Made by a program: the position numbers and the translations under genes. The notes below the pieces were generated by a model that saw only the letters and a list, made by a program, of their open reading frames with translations, did no database searches and was not told the origin of the DNA. A stretch of DNA of 64,000 nt from NCBI GenBank assembly GCA_949752745.1, contig OX457030.1, positions 72,055,686-72,119,685 on the forward strand, given 5' to 3'. This document shows, in pieces, positions 52,383 to 62,500 of this stretch. The stretch is from Protula sp. h YS-2021. Lineage: Eukaryota; Annelida; Polychaeta; Sabellida; Serpulidae. The first letter of the stretch is position 1. Each line of letters starts with the position of its first letter.

Positions 52383-55300
52383 CTAAAATCTTGGCGGTCG
52401 CGGCGGAAAGCCTCTGGGCGGTGGAGGCGGAGGTCGCATGCCTCTGGGAGGCGGCATGGGACCCCTCATGGGCCGTGGCATCCTCATATCGAAAGGCGGT
52501 GGGCGCGGGCCCCTCATGGGACCCCCTCGCGGCATCCGGAAACGGCCCGGCGGGGGCGGCGGCGGGAGTCTTTCCGGTGGGGGTAGCATATCTGGTGGTG
52601 GGGGTGGCGGGGGTGGAAACCTGCCCGGAGGTGGCGGCATCCTGGGCGGCGGCATTAGAATAGGGCCGTGGTCTGGGAGAGGCATCAGGGGCGGGCGTTC
52701 CCTCCCAGGGCCGTCCGGATCTGCTGCTGGCTCGCCCTCCTCACTCGGATGTCGTTCGGCGTCGCGGGACCTGGGTCCGAAGTCCGGCCGTAATCTTGGA
52801 TCGCCGTCCAGCCTCGGATCGCCATCTAGATGGTGCCTGGGTTCATCGAGGTGGTGTCGGGGATCCCTTCTGCGGTCAAAGTCAGGAAAACGTCTTGGGT
52901 CGTCGTCTGGGTGAGGTCCGCGCTCTTCCCGGGGGTCACCCTCCCGAGGGAGCATCCATTCCTGTCTGGGATCTTCGTCTGGATGGTGCCTCGGATGGCG
53001 CCGTACATCGAAATCGGGATGGCGTCTTGCGTCGTCATCTTGGTGGCGTCTTGGGTCGTCCTCGGGGTGGTGCCTCGGGTCGTCTCCGGGATGACGCCTC
53101 GGGTCGTCACCGGGATGGCGCCTTGGGTCGTCACCGGGATGGCGCCTTGGGTCGTCTCCGGGATGGTGCCTTGGGTCGTCTCCGGGATGGTGCCTTGGGT
53201 CGCGGCGCGGCTCATTCCTTGGGCGACGTGACCATTCTGGGAACCTTGCTGTGTCACGGTTAAAGTCCTCGCCCTCCTCCAACTCGCGCCGTCCTCTTTC
53301 CGCGTCGGGGAAGCTCCTGTCGCGGCGATCCCTTCCCCGGTTTCCTACTGCTTGGTCGCGAGGCTGGCCGCGTCTCGCTTGAAGACCTGGTGGGTTTTCC
53401 AGCTCGCCCATATCCTGGCCTTCTCGTTGATCTTCCCGTGACCGTTCTCCCTCGTTAAAATATGCCAGCATTACTGCATCATCTGCTTGGATGTCGGGAA
53501 ATTCCGGCGCATGCTGTCGACTTTCTGGGGCGTCACTAAGTTTCGGAATCTTCACAGGCGACACGTCTGTCTGCGCGTCGTCGTGCGCCCTCTTGACGCC
53601 ATGCTCCCGCGCGCCCGCCGCGTCGGCACCAAGTAAAGGACGCGCATTGGCTGGCAGGACGAGCCTGAGTGGCTTCCCGTCCTGGCCCAGGATGAGCCCG
53701 CCCTCCCTGTCGCGTAGCGCCGGCCTCTCGATAAACGAGCCGTCCGCGCTCTTGAGCGGCGCGCCACTTCCGTCGCGCACGAAGTCGTCGCGGATGGCGT
53801 ACATGTCCTCGCCGTTTTCCAGCTTCAGTGGCTTGCCGTCCTGGCCTAGGATCAACTCGCCGCGCGGCTCGGTCTCGCTGCTTCGCTTTGATGGCGCGCC
53901 TTCCGCGAGTAACATCGGGGTGTGGCTAGCTACCCTTCGGGCATTGCCACGGTGGGCTGTTATCGTGGGTGGTGTTTGTAGCAGTGTTTTGCGTTCACTT
54001 CTTGGTCTCTCAGATGAGTCTTGCACTCCTAGAGCCTCTGGCTCACCTACTTGGCCACGGGGCAGCGATGCTGGTAGCCCAAACGGATTTTTAAAAGGAG
54101 GTTCACCAAGAATCCCTGGGCCAAAATTGGGTTGGGATTCGTGTGGTAGAGTACCTGCTCTTGTTTTCCAATCCTCGCCGCGGGCAGCGTCCAAAGGCAG
54201 TGCCGGTCTGTCACCCAGTAGGCCTTGCCTTCTCACTTCCGGTCTCTGCTCTTCGCTTTTCTCCGACTGCGGTGAATCCGACCAACGTGACCTCTTCTCC
54301 CGCCTGTCGTCGCCAAAACGCGTGCCTTCCCTAGCGCCCGTGCCTCCCAACTTCTCCGTGCTCTCCGCCCGCGGGCTCTCACGTGACCTCGGCGAGAACG
54401 TCCGCTCCGGGCGCTGTATCCCTCCCATTCGGGCTGCATCCATTAGCGAAGGAATATTATCCATCAGTTTCGGAGTTGGAATCATTTCCGGCTCGAGCAG
54501 CGGTCTTACCACGCTGTCGGTCTTATGCGGCTCGCCAATGCGGAGGAGTTCCTGTGGATGGGATTCACCGAGTAGGGGCTTGGGTTTGGTCATCAACGGC
54601 GGCGGCGGCGGTTCGTCAAGCCCGGCCGACATCAGACTGGGAATCTGGCGCAAGCTCTCGCCGTCCTTGGCGTTGTCTCTGTGCATACCGCCTCTATCTT
54701 TAGAGTACGCCTGCTCCCTGTCCCTGTCGTCATTCCAGCGTCTCTTCCTGTCCGACGCCTTGTCTGGCCTCGCTCCTCTCTCCTTCGATCGGGAGCGCCT
54801 CCTGTCTGGGTCACGTGATCGGGAACGTCTCCTCTCGCGCTCACGTGACCTGGATCGGCGGCGCCGCTGTGGTGACCGCGACCTCCGCCTATCTCTTGAC
54901 CGCGATCGTTTCGAGCGGCTGTCGCGGTTACTTCGGCCGTCTCTGGTCGTCGGCGATCGGGCATCTTCACCTGCAGCTTTCCCCTCTCCTTGGCTGCTGT
55001 TGGCCTGCCCTTCAGACCGATTGTCCGTCTGTTTGTTTTCGGCCTGGACCGCTGATGTTGCTTCTTCACTTTGTTCGTCTTTGGAAGTCATATCCTGGTT
55101 GGTGGCGCCAATTGGCCGCCATTTCGAAGCACTGGGCGTTTTATCGCCCTCTGTTTTCTCCGCAGCACTCTCTTCTTTGGCTTCCACTTTATTGTTTTCA
55201 CCGCCTTCTTTCTGCGCATCACTCCCTTTTTGCGCATCACTCCCTTTTTGCGCATCACTCCCTTTACTCCCTTTACCTTTCTCCTGTGCATCACTCCCTT

Positions 55301-56549
55301 TACTCCCTTTACCTTTCTCCTCATTCTCGCTCGTTTTTTCTTTCTCTCCATCTTTCCCCGTGTCATTTTTCTTCTCCCTGGAACGTGACCTCTTTCTCCT
55401 TGACCTATCACGTGACCTGTCACGTGATCTATCACGTGACGACGACTTGCGGTCTCGAGAACGCCTACTTCTGCTGGACCTCGGGGATCTGGAATTCGAT
55501 CGCCTGCGATCTCTCGATCGCCTCCTCTTGGAACGAGAGCTCGGGGATCTACTCCGTCTTCTCGACCTCTCGCTAGACCTCTCGTTCGAGCGAGATCTCC
55601 TTCGCGGTCTTGGGCTTGGCTGCTGCCACCGTCTGCCACCGCCGCCGCCGCCGCGTGACCGCTGACCACGTGGGCTGGCGGAGCGACGGCGCTCGTCTCG
55701 CAGGGGAGCGTCACGTGATCTTGCCACGCTCTCTCGGCGTGGCCCTGTGCGCCCGTCTCTTTCCGCTAACTGGCTGTCGTTTCTATCCTGGGACGAAGTT
55801 CTCTCTTCTTGGAATCGTCTGCGCCTGGGCTCTTCTCTGCCCTGTACATCCCTGCCCGGGACTTCCCTGTCTCTCTCTTGCATTTCTCGCTCTTTTTCAA
55901 ACCTCTCCCGTCCTTCGTGGACCTGGCTTATTTCCCGCTCGCCGAAGCCCCCCTCTCTATCCTGTTCGTCGGGTGGCCGATATGGCCCTGGGCCTTGCCG
56001 ACGGTCGAAGTCTGGAGCTTCTTCTCCCACAAAGACCCGCTCGGGCCGTCTACCGTCTTCTGCAAACGTCCGCTCAGGCCGTCCCCTCTCCCTTGGAAAG
56101 TCCCGATGGGGCCTGTCACTCTGCTCTGCAAAGGGTCGGTCGGGTCGCGCACTGTCTCCTGGAAAGGGTCGGTCGGGTCGCGCACTATCCCCCGGGAAGG
56201 GTCGGTCGGGTCGCCCACTATCTCCCGGGAAGGGTCGGTCGGGTCGCGCACTGTCTCCTGGAAAGGGTCGGTCGGGTCGCGCACTGTCCCCCGGGAAGGG
56301 TCGGTCGGGTCGCGCACTGTCTCCCGGGAAGGGTCGGTCGGGTCGCGCACTGTCTCCCGGGAAGGGTCGGTCGGGTCGCGCACTGTCTCCCGGGAAGGGT
56401 CGGTCGGGTCGCCCACTGTCTCCAGGAAAGTGTCGGTCGGGTCGCGCACTGTCTCCCGGGAAGGGTCGGTCGGGTCGCGCACTGTCTACAGCATTTGCGG
56501 ACATTGGCGCGAAACTGGGTGTTGGCAGGAGGGCCGCCTTTCTTTCGCC
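52383..56549 (-). CDS. Terminal exon of the RS-rich gene (1,388 codons)
   Basis: It begins after TTTTTCAACTTCAG in phase 0 (GERKAALLPTPSFAP) and ends at TAG 52383-52385. It contains ~11 copies of an 11-residue repeat (RPDRPFPGDSA) near its start, RS-rich blocks, KGSDAQ repeats, a duplicated LILGQDGKPL motif, and 8-residue DDPRRHPG repeats near the end. The very long antisense frames here are artefacts of its codon bias. Confidence 0.88.
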   Translation of the reverse strand, partial: GERKAALLPTPSFAPMSANAVDSARPDRPFPGDSARPDRHFPGDSGRPDRPFPGDSARPDRPFPGDSARPDRPFPGDSARPDRPFPGDSARPDRPFPGDSARPDRPFPGDSGRPDRPFPGDSARPDRPFPGDSARPDRPFAEQSDRPHRDFPRERGRPERTFAEDGRRPERVFVGEEAPDFDRRQGPGPYRPPDEQDREGGFGEREISQVHEGRERFEKEREMQERDREVPGRDVQGREEPRRRRFQEERTSSQDRNDSQLAERDGRTGPRRESVARSRDAPLRDERRRSASPRGQRSRGGGGGGRRWQQPSPRPRRRSRSNERSSERSRRRSRSPSSRSKRRRSRDRRRSNSRSPRSSRSRRSRDRKSSSRDRSRDRSRDRSRRKRSRSREKKNDTGKDGEKEKTSENEEKGKGSKGSDAQEKGKGSKGSDAQKGSDAQKGSDAQKEGGENNKVEAKEESAAEKTEGDKTPSASKWRPIGATNQDMTSKDEQSEEATSAVQAENKQTDNRSEGQANSSQGEGKAAGEDARSPTTRDGRSNRDSRSKRSRSRDRRRSRSPQRRRRSRSRERERRRSRSRDPDRRRSRSKERGARPDKASDRKRRWNDDRDREQAYSKDRGGMHRDNAKDGESLRQIPSLMSAGLDEPPPPPLMTKPKPLLGESHPQELLRIGEPHKTDSVVRPLLEPEMIPTPKLMDNIPSLMDAARMGGIQRPERTFSPRSRESPRAESTEKLGGTGAREGTRFGDDRREKRSRWSDSPQSEKSEEQRPEVRRQGLLGDRPALPLDAARGEDWKTRAGTLPHESQPNFGPGILGEPPFKNPFGLPASLPRGQVGEPEALGVQDSSERPRSERKTLLQTPPTITAHRGNARRVASHTPMLLAEGAPSKRSSETEPRGELILGQDGKPLKLENGEDMYAIRDDFVRDGSGAPLKSADGSFIERPALRDREGGLILGQDGKPLRLVLPANARPLLGADAAGAREHGVKRAHDDAQTDVSPVKIPKLSDAPESRQHAPEFPDIQADDAVMLAYFNEGERSREDQREGQDMGELENPPGLQARRGQPRDQAVGNRGRDRRDRSFPDAERGRRELEEGEDFNRDTARFPEWSRRPRNEPRRDPRHHPGDDPRHHPGDDPRRHPGDDPRRHPGDDPRRHPGDDPRHHPEDDPRRHQDDDARRHPDFDVRRHPRHHPDEDPRQEWMLPREGDPREERGPHPDDDPRRFPDFDRRRDPRHHLDEPRHHLDGDPRLDGDPRLRPDFGPRSRDAERHPSEEGEPAADPDGPGRERPPLMPLPDHGPILMPPPRMPPPPGRFPPPPPPPPDMLPPPERLPPPPPPGRFRMPRGGPMRGPRPPPFDMRMPRPMRGPMPPPRGMRPPPPPPRGFPPRPPRF

Positions 56550-59500
56550 CTGAAGTTGAAAAAGAATGCAACACTTGAAACTAGATGCTGTCAGAGAGCA
56601 GCAATATCCCCCGTGAAACCCTAAATATTACCCCTATGCAATATCTAAGCTGGACACCCTTCCTTGAAGTCCACTCCGTTTGCATATATGTCGATTTATG
56701 ACGATTTTTAAAAGCCTGTCATTTTGTCAATTTTGCTTCGATCAAACTGAAACCTTGACGTTGCACATCTTTATACCCTATATGTTGCCTATATGAAATA
56801 TGAAAGCTGAATTATGCTTCGTTGATATAGAAGTGGTGTCCACAAAGTCCTATACATGTGCACATATGTCTATTTTCAACGATTTTCAAAAGCCTGTCAA
56901 TTTGTCAATTTTGCTTCGATCAAACTGAAACCTTAACGTTGCACATCTTTATACCCTATATTTTGCCTATATGAAATATGAAAGCTGAATTATGCTTCGT
57001 TGATATAGAAGTGGTGTCCACAAAGTCCTATACATGTGCACATATGTCTATTTTCGACGATTTTCAAAAGCCTGTCAATTTGTCAATTTTGCTTCCATCA
57101 AACTGAAACCTTGACGTTGCACATCTTTATACCCTATATTTTGCCTGTATGAAATATGAAAGCTGAATTATGCTTCGTTGATATAGAAGTGGTGTCCACA
57201 AAGTCCTATACATGTGCACATATGTCTATTTTCGACGATTTTCAAAAGCCTGTCAATTTGTCGATTTTGCTTCGATCAAACTGAAACCTTGACGTTGCAC
57301 ATCTTTATACCCTATATTTTGCCTGTATGAAATATGAAAGCTGAATTATGCTTCGTTGATATAGAAGTGGTATCCACAAAGTCCTATACATGTGCACATA
57401 TGTCTATTTTCGACGATTTTCAAAAGCCTGTCAATTTGTCAATTTTGCTTCGATCAAACTGAAACCTTGACGTTGCACATCTTTATACCCTATATTTTGC
57501 CTGTATGAAATATGAAAGCTGAATTATGCTTCGTTGATATAGAAGTGGTGTCCACAAAGTCCTATACATGTGCACATATGTCTATTTTCGACGATTTTCA
57601 AAAGCCTGTCAATTTGTCAATTTTGCTTCCATCAAACTGAAACCTTGACGTTGCACATCTTTATACCCTATATTTTGCCTGTATGAAATATGAAAGCTGA
57701 ATTATGCTTCGTTGATATAGAAGTGGTGTCCACAAAGTCCTTAGCTTGAAGAGGGGACGGACGGACGGACGGACAGACGGACGGACGGACGGACGGACAA
57801 TCTCAAACCTATATCCCTCCGTTTCACGGGGGATAATTATATGGCTATATACAAATATTTTAGGCGACTTCAACACTTTTATGACTAGCCGACAAAGTTA
57901 TAATCGTGCAAATTTTATTTTCTTGGTAAAAATTCTGAAGAAAATATTGACAGAACGTCACTTACTTTTCCTTGTTTATTTATTATTATTTTTTTTACAC
58001 AATACAAACCTGGAGCGGCGCGTCGCTGCGCATGCGCTGTATCCCACTGGGATCCGGCTCGGACAGCGACTCACGCGTGGTGGGCGGTGGTGCGCGGAAG
58101 TCCACGTCACGTCCTTGACCCGTCCTGTCAGAGCCGCCCTGCCTGTAGCCTTCTGCCGCGTCCTGCACTGGGCTTCGCGCTGCGTCATGGCTCGCGCGCC
58201 CCACAGAGTGCACGTTGGAATCCGGGGGTGGCAACCACGCTCTGGCTAAATCCTGGGGCCCCCAGGGTGGCCGGAACGGCGCTCGTGGACCCTGCAGATC
58301 CATGGGTAGCCTGGGTCGTGGCGGTGGTCCCCGAAAACGAGCAAAATCCGGTGGATATCTAAAACCAGCCAAGATAGTTGCATCCGGTGGTTGTCCTTCT
58401 TTATTCGAGACGGCGGAATCCTGCCCAGGCAGTGAGGCCACGCCCTGAAACGGTGTTGCGGGGGGCATGCTCTGCAGTGGCGGCGGCGGGGGTCTGGGAG
58501 GGGGCGGGGGTATACTGTGCAGGTTGGGCATGTGGGGTGGCGGGACGGCCAGACCGCTTAGAAACGAAGGCACTGGCGGTGGACGGAGTCCGCCTGTGGT
58601 AGCCTGAGGTGGTGCGGTCACTGGATTGGCGCTCGTGGAGTGCTGGTTCGCCGGGGTGGTGCCTCCCTGCACTGGCCACACCCTGGACACCAAAGATTTG
58701 CTGAATGTTTGATCCTGATTGGCTGACAGTTGGCCTGACTGGCTGACACTTGTACTGGCTTTGACACCTCCAGGCGCCCCGCTCCCCTCGCCCTCGTTTC
58801 TGGCGGCCGCCTGTGCCATGACGTCACTACTGTCGTCATCGTCCATGTCGTCGGCGCGCGGAGTCCGCCTGGCCTCCTCGCTCTCCGGCGTCCGCGAGCT
58901 GCCACCGCCACCGCCGTCGCGCTCGCGCGAGTGGTGCCGTCGGTGGCGCTTCTTTTTCCTCTTGTGTCTGCGGTGTCTGCGCGTCTCCTCCTCAACCTCT
59001 CCCTCCTGCTCCTCCTCCTCCTCCTCCGCCCCCTTCTCCGCCCCCACGCCATCTAAAGCCGCCTCCAGCTCATCGTCAATCTCAGTGTCGTCAATTTCAC
59101 CCTCTTCAAGATGACTCTCTTCCGGTTCTGGTCTCGGCGCCTCGTCTGCTTTGATCTGCGCGCTCTCCGCGTCGCTTTCTTTCGGCTCCACCGCGGGCTT
59201 CGGCGCTACCGTCGCCACGATATTCTTCAGATTTTCAAAAGCCTTGCCGCTGAGCAGCTGATGCAAGTTCGCAGGCAACACGAACGGTGCCGGCGTCACG
59301 TTGGCCGGTTGAGCCTCGCCGCTGCCGGCGTCCGCGTCACCGTCGGCGGGGGGCGGGAGTCGCGCGGGCAGCGCGGCGGTGCTCTGGATGGCGGCGCTGC
59401 GTTGAGCCTCGGCCTGTGTCCTCTTGGCCAGCCGCTGGCGGGCGATATTAGACACACTTGTGGTCATCAACTCCGCTGGTTTGGACCTCACGTCCGCTGA

Positions 59501-62500
59501 AAAAAATGTAAACAAAAAAATTTGACGATTGTCTGCAAACAACAGGCAATGAATTAGAATGCTTACTGTTCTGTGTGTTATTGCGCTAAATCTCTCCAAA
59601 TGAGCTTCACAAAGCAGCAATGCATTCTTCATAATCCATTTACTGTCCTGTACTTCCTTCCACCTCCCCCCCACCCCCCACCCCACCCCCCTCCACCATT
59701 CCAATCACCCATCCTGACAAGTTCACCAATTACAATCAGTCTGAATACGTGCCCCACCCCCTCTCTCTCTCCCCGCCCCCCCCCCCCCGGGCCCTCACGT
59801 CTCAATTCAGTGTTCGTTCGCGTTATAGAAAACAGGTGGTCGCTTTCTTTCGTCTTTTCGCTTACCTGAGGCTGTACTATCCGGGCCTTGCCCGCTGCTG
59901 CTGTTGCTGCTGTTGGATTCCGTTTCCAGCTGCAGGTCTGAACTGTCTTTCTTTTGTCTCTCAATCGCCTTTTTCGCTGCCTCCACCTGCAAGTATTCAC
60001 ATGCCTAATTCACGTGCCATTCATGTGCCATTCACGTGTCATTCACGTATCGTTTATGCTCCATTCGTGTGCCATTCACGTGTCATTCACGGACCATACA
60101 AATGTCGCACAAGAGTCAGTCGTGTGCCACTGACGTGTCAGTCACGTGTCAGTCATGTGTCATTTATGTGTCATTCATGTGCCATTCGCGGATTCTTCCA
60201 CTGCCGCACAGGAGTCAATCGTGTGCCACTGACGTGTCATTCACGTGTCAATCATGTGTCATTCCCGTGTCAATCACATGCTATTGCTCACAAAGCTAAA
60301 AAAGCTCCTTTTTTCATCACAGCCCAGAAGAGTGACTCAGCAAAATACTTATTATTTTGGTTTCACGACACAACAGCTAAAAAAAAAAAACATTCTTGAG
60401 AATTCAAAATATTTATCACAAACAAAACAAATGTAGGGCAAAGTTCAAAAAATGCAGACCTTGGCATTGAGCTCGGCCAGTAATCTCCTCTGTTCGTCCA
60501 GGCTCTTGCCAGAGCTCGGCGCCCCTGGGGCTGCTTCCGGTTTAGTCCCTGATTCTCTGCGGGATACTTTCTCCGTTGTTTTCATTGGCTGAAAATTAAA
60601 AATCTATAATTTCATTTTCATTGTCACCAAAAAAAAATATAAACAGGAGACCCTCGTTAATTCGTCCCCGGTTAATTCGTTTCCCCGCTTTATTCGTACT
60701 CATATTTAGGTCCCAGTTTCTATTTCATACCAGTTTTCCCCCGGATAATTCGTTCACCCGGTTAATTCGTACAAAATTCCCCGGTCCCGCGTGGTACGAA
60801 TTAACGAGGGGATACTGTATATATGTTACAGGCCATGAGTGAAACCAGGCTATGTATACATAGCCTAGGCTATGAATACATGGCCTGATGCGACCAGGCT
60901 ATTTATACATAGCCTAGGCTCTTTATTCATAGCCTGAATTTGCAGCCAAAAAATTTCACTCATGGCCTGAAATGTCTGATGACATTGATTGCTATCTTTA
61001 TTAAATATTTATGAGTGTTTTAAATTGCAATTTGGGGTTCAAAGTAGGATTGTTTTCAACACTAATTGATGTCTGAGATGGAAAATCTTCAATCATGCCT
61101 TTGTGAGCGGTAATCCCCGTTTTATCACAAATTCCTGTTCCTGTCTTATATATATATTTCCACATCAGTGTGTTTCTGCTCTACGGATCACCAAGAAATA
61201 ATAACAGCCCATTTTTCGCAAAGCCTTCAAACCAGCTTTGTTCGTGTCATGGTCAAAATGGAAAACAGAAAGAGGCTCAACACGAGCAGATATCAGAAGC
61301 CTTATGAGTCCTCATCCCCATCGCTTCTCCATGCCAATCTCCACCTCTCCCCCCCCCCCCCCCCCCCCCACCCCATCCCATGAAGCGATAGGACTAGCTC
61401 TCTAGTTTAAAAAAAAAAAAAGAAAAAGAAAGCCCTATAACTCCCCTTCTCTCCCTCCTCCCCCCTGAAGGGACAGGACTATCCCTTTTGTCAAAAAAAA
61501 AGTAAAAGAAAAACAGACCGATCCCCGCCGCTTCGCCCTCCGCCTCCCCTCCCTCCCTCCCCACCCCCCCCCCCCCCCACTCCGCGAAAGGATAAGACTA
61601 GCCCTCTTGTCAAAAAAAAAATGAGGATGATGGCGCGTGCGACCGACCTGTGGTGGCGTGTATGGCGTGCTGCTGGCGGTGCTGTCCGCAGTAGCCTGGT
61701 AAGTTTCCTCTGAAATATGGAATATATGAGCGAAACTGACGCTCGCAGTATTTATCTTTTTCTATCTACGTAGTGTCACGCTCACACTTGCGTGCTACAC
61801 GCTTTCCAAGCAGCTATCTTTTTTCTTATTTTCGTCACCTCCCTCATATAGTGACTCCAGTTTGTCTCCCCTCCTCCCCCCCTCCCCTGCCCCATATGAT
61901 ATTTTTCCCCTCCGTCCTCCTGTAATTAGTTAAGACTTGTCCTTTTCCCCTCCCAAATAACTACCCCTTCCCCTCAGATACCATTTAACTGAAACGGGAG
62001 ACTTTTTTTCCACTTCTTTTCTTTTCTTTTTTTTTCTTTTGTCAACAAAGTGTGCGGACTGACCTTGCGACCTTTCTGACATCCCCGTGACGTCACTGGA
62101 CGCGCCATCTGTCGGCTCAGCACTGTCTCGTCTCTCCGGCACCCCCTGTGCAAACCATCGAAAAACAAAAAACAACCCGTGAAGAAAAAAGACTGGAAAT
62201 AATAACCCCCCTCCCCCCCAACTCTCATTCCCAGTACTTCGCTTTTCTATGCCTCTATGCAATTCCACAAGAACTTTGAAAAAAAACTTGTATTTAGAAT
62301 TATTTCACAGTATTTAGAATCTAATTTTTATCAAAGATATTCGGCCTTGACCCAGAAGTGTTCGCGCTTATATACTTTTTTTTTTTTTGATCATCTTGCA
62401 CAATAGAACCAATATCAGCACGCCATTTATCTAGGTCAGGTCAGGCCTACTCTCTGGCTCAGCTGACATACAATGTTTTCTCAACACCAGCGGAGTAACA

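Larger units (their letters stand above)
56605..57835. mobile_element. Pearl/HINE-like non-autonomous element in the last intron
   Basis: The ends are TATCCCCCGTGAAAC and its inverse, GTTTCACGGGGGATA (57821-57835). The interior has about six ~180-bp tandem units (56650-57740; core GCTTCGATCAAACTGAAACC), then a (GGAC)n microsatellite at 57754-57798, then a short unique tail. This order matches the pearl/HINE elements known from bivalves and other animals. No ORF. Confidence 0.75.

Noticed and set aside
53491..55665. 724-codon open frame on the + strand
   Set aside because: It is antisense to the RS-rich terminal exon. Its Arg/Ser/Leu-rich sequence mirrors the codon bias of the real - strand exon, which has splice signals and matching phases.
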